NCBI GenBank assembly: GCA_040285825.1
Contig: JAUPSS010000003.1
Location: 1,178,001 to 1,242,000, forward strand
Origin: Eukaryota sp. TZLM1-RC
Taxonomy: Eukaryota; Metamonada: BaSk clade
Length of the DNA stretch: 64,000 bases
Direction of reading: 5' to 3'
Part shown: positions 28,304-39,002 of the stretch, one piece after another
Layout of the letters: each line of letters starts with the position of its first letter
Numbering within the stretch: the first letter of the stretch is position 1
Program-made: the position numbers and the translations under genes
The notes under the pieces: model-generated
The model's input: only the letters and a program-made list of their open reading frames with translations
Told to the model about the DNA's origin: nothing
Database searches by the model: none

Positions 28304-31300
28304 ATGATAAAACAACATTTACTTGGTTTTTTGCATCACCAGCCAATGGTCAATGCTCTTAATTCTGCTAATGACACACTTATAAATGCTTTATCTACCA
28401 TAGATGCACGTTCAACTAGACCAAAATTGATATCTTCTTACAGTTGTTCCTCAAAGTCCTCTACTAAAAGACGACGTAAACTTACAATTCCTCATACTTT
28501 CTCCACCACTCCTGCTCCTGTTAAACCCACTTTAAAACAAGACCCATGGATCAAATCACAAGACAATAAACTACTACAAACCCTTACCGCACCTCAGAAC
28601 TACCTCAACCATCCTCGATACACTGCTGATACATCAATCACCCTCAGCTCTCCGTCTGTTCTATTCAATGATTACGATGTTGGTGGCGTTTATCGGACTA
28701 CTTTTTCCATAACCAACAGCTCTTCTATCTCTACCCATGTTAGGCTCGTTCCGCCTTCATCCCCTTACTTCTCTGCTGAGCTACGTAATCATCACCTCAC
28801 CTCGCCTCTTGCTCCTGGCCTTTCTCTCTCAATCAATGTCCTCTTCAACCCTCCTCACTTGGCTTCGCTCTCTTCCTCAATGTCCATTGTCACCTCCACG
28901 GAGACCATTTCCATTCCCATTACCGCGTGTAGACCTCACCCGACACTCACCATTCCTTCACTTCTTGATCTTGGCCATGGATGGGTGGGAACGCATCTTT
29001 CATTGGGTTTTAGCTTGGTGAATGAAGGGGGACGGGGGAAGTTTGTGGTGATGAAGAAGGCAGAATGGGAAGAAAAGGAGTCAAATGAATCTTTGGTAAA
29101 TTTGAGTCCATCAGAATTTTACCTGGATTGTAATGAAATTGTTGAAATGAATAGTTTAATTAATGTTGAAAGAATTGGAATTATTGAGGAAGTTTTTGTT
29201 TTGATAAGTGACAACTTAAGTGTCAGAGAGTTCACAGTCAGACTAGTTGGGATCACTCCATCAGTTTTGCTTGATGGGCATGATGTTTCTGACCGACAAG
29301 GAGTGATTAGTTTCCCTTCTTGCCTAATTGGGGAAGAAAGATCAAAAAAGGTCACAATCAGGAACACTTCTGAACTCCCAATACCCTTTACTTTGGATAT
29401 CAACCCTTGTCGTAATTCCAGTATAACCTTTGACACAGATCATTTTGATAGAGAAGGGTTGGCTCAGTTATTCTCAGTCAATCCCAATCAAGGAGTTATT
29501 AACCCCCAATCAGAACTTGATTGTACAGTTTCTTTTTGTTCTGATGTTGTTTTGCCGTCCAGATTTGGTTGTGATGTTTGTTTTAATGCCATTGATGACC
29601 ACTTAGCTGTTGCTCTACCTCCTCAGCAGACAACTCTCTGGTCAATAGAAGTCAGTGGACTTTCTAGGAATTTGGACCTTGATGACGTTGTTTTTGAGCC
29701 TTCTGTATTGAATCTATATGACTTGGAGCTCGCAGATAGAGTTTCCTATCCACTTTCAATCAAAAATAATAGCGACTATGATTTAACTTTGTTTTCTCAA
29801 AATACTTCCGATATATTCAAACCAATTTTTGGAAATTCTGTTGCTTTGAAAAAGAATTCCACTTTAAATACTGAGCTATTTGTTATTACTCCTCCACCAC
29901 GATTTGAAAAAGTCACTGAGACCCTTGAATTTTCACTTTTTTTTCTAAATTGTTTTCAAGGAAAATTAATCCTTCCATGTAATTTCTCAATTAAACCTCC
30001 ATTCTTGCAATTATCACCTTTTTATTTGGATTTTGATGTTACAACATTCGGGGGAAAGTATGCAAAAGAAGTCTGGGTGAAAAATACCAATAAAGTTTCC
30101 GTAAATATTGCTGCTGAAATTATGGGAGATTCAGACCAAGTTGTCAGCTTTGTCGAAAAAGATCAGCGTCACTCAATACTTGAAAATTTGATTTTGTCAC
30201 CTGGAGCTGAAACAGTTTTGACTGTGTTATTTGAACCTCCTCTGAAAATTTCCCCTGTAAGCACGTCATCACGTGATGATTTTGAGTGTTTTGTGAAATT
30301 TTCTTGGACAGTTAATTCGAAAGTCAAGAAAAGTCAACTGAAGTCCTTTGAAATATTTTATAGAGTTTGTTCTTTTGTAATTGAACCCTTTATTTACAGT
30401 CAACCCTCAATTTTTGACCTTCAATCAAATTATGTAGGAATTTCAGAGACTTTAGAGCTTTCACTCGTCAATAATGGTGCTCTTCCATGTAATTTAAAAT
30501 TATCTATTCCAAAATCAACAGATTCTCAAAATTTTAAATTTTCAAACTTCACCCCCACAGTTTCCATTGATCCTTATTCCAGGCTGAAATTTTCCATTGA
30601 TTGTTCATCCATTAGTACTGAATACCATGAAAATTTGTTGCTATTTACCCCTTTTGTTGATGGTGTTCCAAAGTATCCTATTGGAAGCTTGGTGACGTCA
30701 TGTCCACGTGGATTACAGGTCGAAATGGGGAATATTGAGCGTTTGGTCAAGGAAACCGATTGTGAAATGATTGATAGACGGTCAATTATGGATGAAATTG
30801 ATAGTTTAACTTTTACGATCTCACATTACGATACATCTCCTGAAAACGATCAAAAGCAATCAAAGAAAGTTGGAAAAACAGATAAGGTTGATCCTTATCA
30901 AATAGAAATAGATGCAATGAAATCATCTGAGGAGTATTCTAAAAATTTACACCTATCAATTCTTAAATCAACAGTTGATGAATTAAAGCAAAAATTGCCC
31001 ACGCTTGATTCATATTCTCTTGATTTTGATGCTGTATCCACCAATCACGTGTCATTAGGACAAAACTCTTGTAATCACGTCATTCTTAGAAGACTTTCTT
31101 TGACCAATTCGTCAGCAATTGACTGTAAACTCTACTTCCAATCAAAATTTTATCAATCCTTTCCTCAATCAACTTTGCCTTTGCTAGGGGACTCTTTAGT
31201 TTACGAAGATGTGGAAGCCATTACTGAATTGCCATTCATTTTGCCAAAAACAAAGAATAAAACAAAGAATAAAACAAAGAGCTTTATCAGACCGTTCAGT

Positions 31301-32686
31301 AGTACTATGAAACGCAAGAGCCGTCAAAAGTCTACTAATTTTGATCCTTGTAGAACAGAATTGATCTCTTCTTATGACATTTCAAAAATTGGGTTTAGTG
31401 AATATTTCGCTGAACTTTTAGATAATTCACCTGCATGCTTTGCTTTTTTTGACACAGAAGGGCAGCCAATCAGTTTTGATTGTCCTCTTTCAATCAAACC
31501 CTGGAAGTCTGCTGAATTCTTTGTCGTTTTTTGTAGTAATTATCCCGGTTTTTATCAGGATTCAGTTGGTGTGCTGTCAAACTCAAACCAAATTTTGGAC
31601 TTTGAAGTGTCAACACGTGTGACAGGATCACCATTAGCTCTTCTACCAAATACACCAAATTTTACACTCGTCTCATCCACTTCTGGAATTGCAAATTTTT
31701 CCTCTATTACTGTTAATTCAGAACCATTTTCTCGAGAGTATTTCCTTAAGAATTTGTCCAATCAAGAGCTCGTCATTGATTTAAAAATGAATAGTAATTC
31801 AGACAATTTTGTTTTGAATTCCACTCAATTAAACTCAAAGCCATTTGGAACTGTTTCCTTTTCGGTGACAATCAATCCTGCTGAGAGTCCATCTCATTTG
31901 ATTAGTGATTTGATTGTTTCTACTTTTGATTCTGAACCTTTGATTGTGGAATTTTCAGTTGAAGTTGTGGAACCACTGCTGGAAATTGAAGACATTTCTG
32001 ACAAATTTGAAGTATTTCTAATCGACAATGAATCTTCACTTGATTGGACGCCTTGTAAACATGAATTGATCATCAGAAACCCCCTTGTTTGTCCAATAAA
32101 ATTTTCCATATTCACACAACCTCCCTTTAGTGTGGATAATATTAGTGGTGACCAGGAGGTGACCCTGGAATCCAATGAATCAATCATTTTACCAATCATT
32201 TTTGATCCTTTTTTGATCTGTTCTAGTGGTGATTTTTGTCAACTTGAAAATTCTCGATTTGAAGTTGATCTGAAATTTCAATTTACAGATATTTTTTATC
32301 AAAAATCCTTGTTGTTTGGTTATATTCACTTTCCAAAATTAGCAACAGATCATTTGATTGTTGACTGTGGCACGTGCTCAGTTGGTCAAACGATTTCTGC
32401 CCCAATTTTGGTCTATAATTCTGGACTTTCTGTAGCAGAATGGTTTGTTGAGCTTGTTTCTGACGAATTTACAATTAATCAAACATCAGGAATAATTCCC
32501 CAAAGGAAAAGGTTCCAAATAGCTCAATCAAATTCAATTCCTAATTTGAAAGTCATTTTTAATCCCAAGAAAGTAGGTCAATATTCAGCTATATTGACCT
32601 TATTTGCAACACAAGGTAGAAGTACTCTTGATATAGAACTAATAGGAACTTGTGTAGCTGAAGAAGTTGATTTATTGCTAACTTGA
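28304..32686 (+). CDS. DLEC1/CFAP81-like axonemal protein with ASH/MSP-type domains
   Basis: A 1460-residue protein from the first ATG (28304) to TGA 32684-32686; the frame continues upstream only without ATG. The N-terminus has a helical, basic region, then NYLNHPRYTA (about residue 105) and a series of beta-rich ASH/MSP-type modules: VLFNDYDVGGVYRTTFSITN (residues about 125-145), RLVPPSSPYFSAEL, LTIPSLLDLGHGWVGTHLSL, then further repeats to the end (for example IVDCGTCSVGQTISAPILVYN). This order matches DLEC1, a central-apparatus/ciliary protein (CFAP81) of about 1750 residues in humans. HYDIN- or CFAP47-like proteins share the modules and remain alternatives. The upstream 55 bp derive from a retrotransposon 3' end and a microsatellite. 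Confidence 0.7.
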   Translation: MIKQHLLGFLHHQPMVNALNSANDTLINALSTIDARSTRPKLISSYSCSSKSSTKRRRKLTIPHTFSTTPAPVKPTLKQDPWIKSQDNKLLQTLTAPQNYLNHPRYTADTSITLSSPSVLFNDYDVGGVYRTTFSITNSSSISTHVRLVPPSSPYFSAELRNHHLTSPLAPGLSLSINVLFNPPHLASLSSSMSIVTSTETISIPITACRPHPTLTIPSLLDLGHGWVGTHLSLGFSLVNEGGRGKFVVMKKAEWEEKESNESLVNLSPSEFYLDCNEIVEMNSLINVERIGIIEEVFVLISDNLSVREFTVRLVGITPSVLLDGHDVSDRQGVISFPSCLIGEERSKKVTIRNTSELPIPFTLDINPCRNSSITFDTDHFDREGLAQLFSVNPNQGVINPQSELDCTVSFCSDVVLPSRFGCDVCFNAIDDHLAVALPPQQTTLWSIEVSGLSRNLDLDDVVFEPSVLNLYDLELADRVSYPLSIKNNSDYDLTLFSQNTSDIFKPIFGNSVALKKNSTLNTELFVITPPPRFEKVTETLEFSLFFLNCFQGKLILPCNFSIKPPFLQLSPFYLDFDVTTFGGKYAKEVWVKNTNKVSVNIAAEIMGDSDQVVSFVEKDQRHSILENLILSPGAETVLTVLFEPPLKISPVSTSSRDDFECFVKFSWTVNSKVKKSQLKSFEIFYRVCSFVIEPFIYSQPSIFDLQSNYVGISETLELSLVNNGALPCNLKLSIPKSTDSQNFKFSNFTPTVSIDPYSRLKFSIDCSSISTEYHENLLLFTPFVDGVPKYPIGSLVTSCPRGLQVEMGNIERLVKETDCEMIDRRSIMDEIDSLTFTISHYDTSPENDQKQSKKVGKTDKVDPYQIEIDAMKSSEEYSKNLHLSILKSTVDELKQKLPTLDSYSLDFDAVSTNHVSLGQNSCNHVILRRLSLTNSSAIDCKLYFQSKFYQSFPQSTLPLLGDSLVYEDVEAITELPFILPKTKNKTKNKTKSFIRPFSSTMKRKSRQKSTNFDPCRTELISSYDISKIGFSEYFAELLDNSPACFAFFDTEGQPISFDCPLSIKPWKSAEFFVVFCSNYPGFYQDSVGVLSNSNQILDFEVSTRVTGSPLALLPNTPNFTLVSSTSGIANFSSITVNSEPFSREYFLKNLSNQELVIDLKMNSNSDNFVLNSTQLNSKPFGTVSFSVTINPAESPSHLISDLIVSTFDSEPLIVEFSVEVVEPLLEIEDISDKFEVFLIDNESSLDWTPCKHELIIRNPLVCPIKFSIFTQPPFSVDNISGDQEVTLESNESIILPIIFDPFLICSSGDFCQLENSRFEVDLKFQFTDIFYQKSLLFGYIHFPKLATDHLIVDCGTCSVGQTISAPILVYNSGLSVAEWFVELVSDEFTINQTSGIIPQRKRFQIAQSNSIPNLKVIFNPKKVGQYSAILTLFATQGRSTLDIELIGTCVAEEVDLLLT

Positions 32687-32903
32687 AATGTTATCTTCTA
32701 TTAATTATATAATTTAATTATATAATTTAATTTTTAAGTGAAATGAAACTTTATATTCAATTTATACAAATAATTGGAGTTTTTAAACCCTTTTTCTTTT
32801 TTTGATTATTAAACTGTATTATATTATTTAAATAAAATTATTTAAATACCTTATTATCTCTACTGGGGACATTTAGTATTTACACTAACATTAATTTTTG
32901 AAT

Positions 32904-34607
32904 TTAAACAATTAAGTTTCTTTTTTTCCTTCTCAATACTACTGCATCAATTCTTACACTAAACCCACTTGCAGTAAGTTGAATAAACCTTCCCAAACCA
33001 GTGTCATAATTATAAGTACAAGCAACCTTATCAAATGTTAAAATCTGGCTACCAATACCAAACAATAAGTTTCCATCTGAATGTTCATTTTCAAACACAT
33101 AAATGCCTCTAAATTGTAGATTTGAAGTAAGAGATAGAACGAAAAACCCACCCTCGGGTAGTGAATAGGCTTCTAAAGCTTCTAAAACTTGGTTCAGCAG
33201 ATTTTGGTTGACTCCCCCGGCAAGAATATTTTTCTTAAGGGCTAATATGATTCTTCTCTTATTAGTTGGTCTATTTACTGTGCACTGAGAAGGTTTGGTT
33301 GCAATGGGACCGGAAAGAGGACCATTGTGAAGGCTTGGAGAAGGTTTTTTGGAAGGTCGTCTAGCTGAGTTTAAAGTTATATCAAAAGCAATAGCTTTTT
33401 TGGACTCTGTTTTTGGACTTGATGGCTGACTTTGGTTGACTGATTGCTTGGTTTCCTCTTCTGATTTTGTTTCACTGTTATTGTTATGACTCGTATCTAA
33501 TTGTACTTCATCTCCATCAATTGATTGAGCTTTACCATCAGCACTATCGTCGTCATTTTGACTCAAACTTTCAGGAATTACAAGTTTACGTTGCTTTAAC
33601 TCGTGATTTTCAGTTTTTAGCCGGTCAATTTCTTTTAATAAATCATTAATTTGACTGAAATTATTTGTTGAAATACTATCTTTCAGTGACATTGACAGTT
33701 CAAATCGACGTCCAAAAGTCGCACAATCATTAATCTCCATTAAATCATCTATTAATTTATTAATTTCACTCTCCTCAGATTCTTTTTCTGAATCACTGGG
33801 AATTTCGCAACATAACGAACTATTCAAAGGATTTTTTTGTCCTGGAGTTGTCTTTGATTCATTCAACCCCAAAAGACGTGCAATTCTATCGTCTTCATAT
33901 GATGCTGAAAGAACGAAAAATTCTGACTGATCATTTGATTGATCTAGAGATTGCTGAAGTGATTGATGATTTAATTGATCTAGAGATTGATGATTTGATT
34001 GATCTAGAGATTGCTGAAGTGATTGATGATTTGATTGATCTAGAGATTGCTGAAATGATTGATGATTTGATTGATCTAGAGATTGCTGAAATGATTGATG
34101 ATTTGATTGATCTAGAGATTGCTGAAATGATTGATGATTTGAATGATCTAGAGATTGATTTCTACTTTCGTTACAAACTTCTTCTCCTTCATTACATCCT
34201 GAAAAGAGTCTGTCTACACCGAAAGAGGACATTGAAAACAGCCTTGTTTCCCTTTCTTTTTCTTTAGGTGGAAAATTATCTGAATGATCTGACCTAAATG
34301 ATCTGCAAGATTGAGATTTTAGAACATCAGGTGATGAAGGTTCTACATTGGATAACGGAACAATTTCTACTGAAGAGGTGCATGGCGGGGGTGAAGACGT
34401 ACGAGGCTCGGGTTCAATATCAGAGTGTTCAATACCAGAAATGACATCATCTTCATTGTCAAGGGTGTAGAAGGCAGTTGTGGGCCGTGAAGCTGTTATA
34501 GACCGGTTGAGTTGTGGTCGTGAAGTAGATAAAACTCGGTTGACAAACACAGAAGGTATTCTGTTGTAACGAGAAGCAGTATGTGTATGGACAGTGTGTG
34601 TGTCCAT
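32904..34607 (-). CDS. CKK-domain protein (CAMSAP/patronin-like)
   Basis: A 567-residue protein from ATG 34605-34607 to TAA 32904-32906. The C-terminal about 130 residues form a CKK domain: NKRRIILALKKNILAGGVNQ, LNQVLEALEAYSLPEGGFFVL, QFRGIYVFENE, LFGIGSQILTFDKVACTYNY and GFSVRIDAVVLRRKK. CKK domains bind microtubule minus ends in CAMSAP/patronin proteins. The N-terminal CH domain of animal CAMSAPs is absent; instead there is a serine-rich region, a 12-residue repeat array (about residues 148-225) and a coiled coil (about residues 325-345, KEIDRLKTENHELKQRK). The gene is convergent with the DLEC1-like gene, about 220 bp between the stops. Likely role: anchoring or protecting microtubule minus ends, perhaps at basal bodies (inference). 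Confidence 0.8.
   Translation of the reverse strand: MDTHTVHTHTASRYNRIPSVFVNRVLSTSRPQLNRSITASRPTTAFYTLDNEDDVISGIEHSDIEPEPRTSSPPPCTSSVEIVPLSNVEPSSPDVLKSQSCRSFRSDHSDNFPPKEKERETRLFSMSSFGVDRLFSGCNEGEEVCNESRNQSLDHSNHQSFQQSLDQSNHQSFQQSLDQSNHQSFQQSLDQSNHQSLQQSLDQSNHQSLDQLNHQSLQQSLDQSNDQSEFFVLSASYEDDRIARLLGLNESKTTPGQKNPLNSSLCCEIPSDSEKESEESEINKLIDDLMEINDCATFGRRFELSMSLKDSISTNNFSQINDLLKEIDRLKTENHELKQRKLVIPESLSQNDDDSADGKAQSIDGDEVQLDTSHNNNSETKSEEETKQSVNQSQPSSPKTESKKAIAFDITLNSARRPSKKPSPSLHNGPLSGPIATKPSQCTVNRPTNKRRIILALKKNILAGGVNQNLLNQVLEALEAYSLPEGGFFVLSLTSNLQFRGIYVFENEHSDGNLLFGIGSQILTFDKVACTYNYDTGLGRFIQLTASGFSVRIDAVVLRRKKRNLIV
33935..34168 (-). repeat. 36-bp coding minisatellite
   Basis: Tandem units of 36 bp (some shortened to 24 bp), about seven in all, encode NHQSFQQSLDQS repeats within the CKK-domain protein. 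Units differ by only one or two bases, suggesting recent expansion and likely length variation between strains. Confidence 0.9.
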
Positions 34608-34845
34608 AACTTAACGAGATTGCAGAAGGCGGGAATTGTCAATGTTCAATTGAATTGCTTTTGCAGTTGACAATATCTGTCTAAAGAAAATTAACTTTAA
34701 TTAAATTTTAATTACCTACATAATAATCCAGTATTTGTACATGGCAAGCATGATGATCTACCATTAAGTCTTATTTTTTCAAATGAATATATCTATTAAT
34801 CAGCTTATAAATAAACATCTATAATCGATCTCTCTGGAAACAAAA

Positions 34846-35425
34846 CTAGTTGCAACTCTGTAATAATGAGATCCAAGTGAAAGCAAAACATCATAAACAT
34901 CCTTCAACATCCCCTTAAAAATAAAATAAAACAATTCTATTTTGCCGAAATAGTATATTGAAAATTCTTTTGCCTCTTCATTTAAGAATTAGTTAAACTC
35001 TGCCATCATAGGTAGAGCAGTGGGAGCAAGTGATCCAAATAGAGAATATACAAATGGATAAAGATTGTATTTTGCATGATGTTGGGTAGACAATTTGGAT
35101 AAATGTTCAGTATATTTTTTGATCTTGAAACTCTTAGCGTTTGAAAGAGGATTACGAACTTCAGAATTAGCTAACTTTTCATAAAAGACATTACAAGGAT
35201 TAAAAAACATTACATCCACTAAAATAAAGGTTCCATCTAATCTATGCAAAAAGACATCACCTCTATTTTTTCTTTTGAAAATCAACTTCAGCATCAAACA
35301 GATTTGACAAGAGAGGTTCCAAAAAAAATTCAATTCTATGAGACTTACTCATACAATATAATTGGTCTCTTACAGCATCATAAACCTTGCTTCTAAAGCT
35401 AGTAGAATGTTTACAATTTAACAAA
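34846..35425 (-). pseudogene. Non-LTR C-terminal fragment (copy L)
   Basis: The minus strand reads KVYDAVRDQLYCMSKSH, then RKNRGDVFLHRLDGTFILVD (endonuclease-type motif; frame 34989-35333), HHAKYNLYPFVYSLFGSLAP, and after a frameshift YYFGKIELFYFIFKGML. It lines up with the other copies from the zinc-finger region to near the C-terminus. It lies head to head with copy K. Confidence 0.72.
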
Positions 35426-35426
35426 A

Positions 35427-35846
35427 TAATTGATTGGATTGAGAACTCTAAAGCTGTTGTTGACTTTGTATCATGTAATGTTGCAAATGGTTCAAAGAAG
35501 AAAACTTAATCTTGTAGGTGCTCTTGAATTTAAGGCCAAAGAAAAACACAGAAAATATGACAAAAATAACGAAGAAGCTAATGCTGATATAAATACACAG
35601 CTGATTTTCATTGCTTTCCCATTTGATATAAACGGAAGACTATCCATAGAAGCAGGAACTTTTTTGAATGATTTCCAAAAAATGGTTCAAGAAAAAACAA
35701 TGAAAAGATTTGATATTTTTTTATGGCGCTCTCGGATTCAATTTGCCATTATTATCAGATTTCCTCGGTTTTTCAATCTAATTGGAGAAGTTTTGGCGAG
35801 TCAGCAAGTTGATAAAGATTCTGCGGAGGAAATCCTGGTTCACTGA
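35427..35846 (+). pseudogene. Non-LTR C-terminal fragment (copy K), EEILVH subfamily
   Basis: The plus strand has ENSKAVVDFVSCNVANGS (endonuclease-type motif) and then, open at 35430-35846, IAFPFDINGRLSIEAGTF, FLWRSRIQFAIIIRFP and a terminus DKDSAEEILVH with TGA at 35844-35846. The ending EEILVH instead of EDIEF is shared with copies at 50.5 and 44.6 kb and marks a subfamily. Confidence 0.68.
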
Positions 35847-36850
35847 AAAGGCTAGCATCAAATTCCAAGCTTTTAGAATTCTTCTTGGTGTGAATTTGTG
35901 CTGAAGTTTTTACAACAAAATGCCAAATTTGAAATAGATCAGTTCGGAGTTTGTTGGTTTGATTGGGGGAAACATTTGGTCGACATTTAGTCTGGTAATC
36001 TTTCAACTTGAAAGTTTCAAGCTCAGAAAATAACCCATTCAAGTGTTTGCTGGTATTGGGTGTAACAATTAGAAAATTCATAAATGAAATTGGTTTCTCA
36101 AAAGCTCCAAAATTGTGAAGGGTACGATTTTGTAAATCCAACACCATACATACATACATAGTAGAAAATAAATGATTTTTCAGAATCTACATCCACTAAA
36201 CCAGCAAAGAATTCTGTTCTCAATGAATTAATAAATAGGAAAAAATCTTATAATATGTAACGAGCACAAAATCTCAAACTGTGCGTTATTCTTCCAGTTC
36301 AATAATTTTGCAGCATGAAGTATTCTATTGTTTTTCCATTTTTAACGAAGAAATTGAATTCAGTTTGAATTGAGCATTTCCAACCAACAGTCAACAAATT
36401 TGAAAGCATCACTAGTGTAGATAGTGGAAGGGACAATAGATTCACTATTCACAAGGTGTGGATAAGAATCAATAAGAAATCATCTATATATAGGGTTTTC
36501 CGTCATTGCTACTGTTATTTTGATAAAACCATCAGCAAACTGATTTTTCTAAAATGGAAACCATTGTCCTCATTGTCGTTTGAATAAGCAGTGACTAAGT
36601 TCAGTCAGTAATATCGAAAATTCCAAAAAATTGGTTGAATGACGTTAACTAGCTTGGGACGGTGAGTTGGTGCAAACAATCTTTTTTTAAACTATTTTTT
36701 AAACTATTTTTAAACTATTTTTTTTCAAAATCCAAGGTAAAGTCAATTTTTATTTAAATGATACTATAAGTAATTTACAATAGAAAAAACCACCACAAAA
36801 TCTTAATCCAAAAATAAAAGAAAATTATTGATTAATTTGTAATACATTAA
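35847..36850. other. Interval without an assigned gene
   Basis: A minus-strand frame (35773-36159, 128 codons) overlaps copy K and has no recognised domain. At 36682-36725 there is a small (TTTTTTAAACTA)n repeat. Nothing else is supported. Confidence 0.3.
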
Positions 36851-38857
36851 TTAAAAACTTGAAATATCTACAGCAGCTTCGGATGCTAAATCTAGCCAAT
36901 CACTATCATCAAAACTTTCAACTTGATACCCTTGACAATCTTCATTAGGAACACTAAATTCTTTACTCTTGTAGATTAAAGAAGGGGATCCTAGACCATT
37001 ATCAAGTTTAATATTAGAGATAATGTAAGCTACAGATGGCTCAATAAGATTTCTGACGTCTGGGGAATTCAAAAGACTTTTACAAAACATATACACACAG
37101 TCTTCAATAGCATCACTACTCGAATTGATTGCTTTTTCAAACAAAGTTCTACAAAATTCCAGATGAATCTTGCACTGATCTGAATGATCATTTTTTTGAT
37201 TGATTGGTCCAAGACTACTGCAGACTGCGGCAATTGGGGAAACCGCCTCTTTAATTTGAGGAAAAATAACATTGAACACAGATCCAAAATAATCATTTTC
37301 TGAAAGGGAAACGTGATCAAGCGCTGACGTAATGATGACATGGCAATATTGACCTATCACGTGATCCAGCGTGCGAAGGAAAAGCTCAGCATATTTTTTG
37401 GGATTTTTACAACCTGCAATGCTTGCCGCTTGAGCTACAATTTCGAGTTCTGCAGGTTCAATATCTTGACTGTCATCAGAGTAATCATCCACAGTTTGAT
37501 TGAAATTTTCATCTTCGTCACTGTGATCCGATTGAGAAACTGCCTGTGTATTTGATTGATCAATCATTTTTAATTGTTCCTTTGCTTGTTGCAATTTCTT
37601 AACCCTTGATGCGAAACTATCAGAATCATCAAGTCCAGCAGGCAATGGATCAAAATTGATTGATTGACATGGTTGATTGGTTTCCTTTATAAACTGGGAT
37701 TGGTGAGGGTCAACTTCTTCATCACTACTGACAGTGTCATGATCCCTTCTCGTCACGTCTTCTTTTTGACCTACTTTCTGTCCTGCTTGGGGTAAGGGTG
37801 AGGCAGGTGCTAAATTTTCCAACAAAACACAGTAAAAAACAGAAACTGGAACAGTTTTTGTTGGATTTCGACGAGAAATAGTTCGAAATTTTTCGAGTAA
37901 AATGTCAATCAATTTTTGATCTCTCCTAAATACACTTTTTATTCCCTTTGAAATAGCTGAAATTGAAAGTTTTGATCCCAAGTCAGCTTTACCACATGCA
38001 TTTCGCGCACTTAATAAAGTAACCAAAGATTGTTGGGAGTAAAATTCTTCAAAAAAACAACCAAAAACTTCAAAATCAGCGTCATTACTTCTATTATTGT
38101 CCAAATTAACCAAAAATTCTACACAGTTTTGTAAAACCAGCTTGGGAAGCCCCAAAGTTCTTTTGATATAATGGATACAAAACAAAGGAACCTCGAAAGG
38201 GGGGCTAATAGCACAATCTAATCGTTTATTGTATCGTTGGTAGGCAGTCCAATAAGCATCATAAATACCATCAATATGCTTGCGAAGCCAAGAAGGAGCC
38301 CTCGTTCTGGCTTTGGAAATGAGGGACGCACAATGCTGGGAAGGTTCAGGGGAATCAGACAGAGCAGAGGCAGCTTGGCAAAAAGAGGGATACTTGGTGG
38401 ATAGAGAAGCCCATCGTTCAAGGTGAGATGGGTCCACAGTTGGAGTATAACTTGAACGAGACGATTCGCAGCGACGTGTAGAAGGAGTGGACGAGATGGG
38501 ACGTTGTGCAGGGCGTGGTATTGGTGAAGGTGATTTGTCCTGAAGAGATGGGTCTGGAGAAGCACTTTGTTCGGATTTTTGTTCACTCTTATTTTTGCGT
38601 TTGATTTTAAGAGTTGTGACATAGTTGCCAGATGAATCCTGTGTGAATGAAGCATTATGCTTAAGAAGGAGTTCAATATACTTTTCCCGTTTTTCTGGAG
38701 GAAGATCTGAAAGAGAAGTCTCCCGCATTGGAGAGGTGAAAGTTGGATGCGGATAAGTGTAATTTGATACTGAATTAGAATTGGATTTTGATTTGAGTCG
38801 AGTCGAGTTAACTCGAGTCAAATAGATTGACTTGACCCGACCCATTCTTACATCCAT
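36851..38857 (-). CDS. Probable ciliary/flagellar protein of unknown function
   Basis: A 668-residue protein; the first ATG is at 38855-38857 and the next at 38845. The first 140 residues are basic and serine-rich. A helical domain follows (about residues 185-300: SWLRKHIDGIYDAYWTAYQR, FEVPLFCIHYIKRTLGLPKL, LVTLLSARNACGK), whose spacing resembles an unnamed helical module I associate with axonemal and ciliary proteins of protists (an impression from memory, not a search). The C-terminal third is acidic, then helical. The frame is intact. Neighbours are flagellar (CKK protein) and RAD50. No function can be stated. Confidence 0.45.
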   Translation of the reverse strand: MDVRMGRVKSIYLTRVNSTRLKSKSNSNSVSNYTYPHPTFTSPMRETSLSDLPPEKREKYIELLLKHNASFTQDSSGNYVTTLKIKRKNKSEQKSEQSASPDPSLQDKSPSPIPRPAQRPISSTPSTRRCESSRSSYTPTVDPSHLERWASLSTKYPSFCQAASALSDSPEPSQHCASLISKARTRAPSWLRKHIDGIYDAYWTAYQRYNKRLDCAISPPFEVPLFCIHYIKRTLGLPKLVLQNCVEFLVNLDNNRSNDADFEVFGCFFEEFYSQQSLVTLLSARNACGKADLGSKLSISAISKGIKSVFRRDQKLIDILLEKFRTISRRNPTKTVPVSVFYCVLLENLAPASPLPQAGQKVGQKEDVTRRDHDTVSSDEEVDPHQSQFIKETNQPCQSINFDPLPAGLDDSDSFASRVKKLQQAKEQLKMIDQSNTQAVSQSDHSDEDENFNQTVDDYSDDSQDIEPAELEIVAQAASIAGCKNPKKYAELFLRTLDHVIGQYCHVIITSALDHVSLSENDYFGSVFNVIFPQIKEAVSPIAAVCSSLGPINQKNDHSDQCKIHLEFCRTLFEKAINSSSDAIEDCVYMFCKSLLNSPDVRNLIEPSVAYIISNIKLDNGLGSPSLIYKSKEFSVPNEDCQGYQVESFDDSDWLDLASEAAVDISSF

Positions 38858-39002
38858 TGACACAAATCCTCCTTAACATCATCATAGCCATTGTTCTTTT
38901 AATATCTTAATTATTGATCTCTTCAAACATCATGTTTTATCAAACAAAAATCATAGTTTATTGCAAAACAATCAAAAATGAGGTAATCTAAAGAACCATC
39001 AA

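Noticed and set aside
33848-34267. A 139-codon plus-strand ORF with IDDLIDLEIAE repeats
   Set aside because: It is the reverse complement of the coding minisatellite in the CKK-domain gene; the repeat structure makes the antisense frame open.
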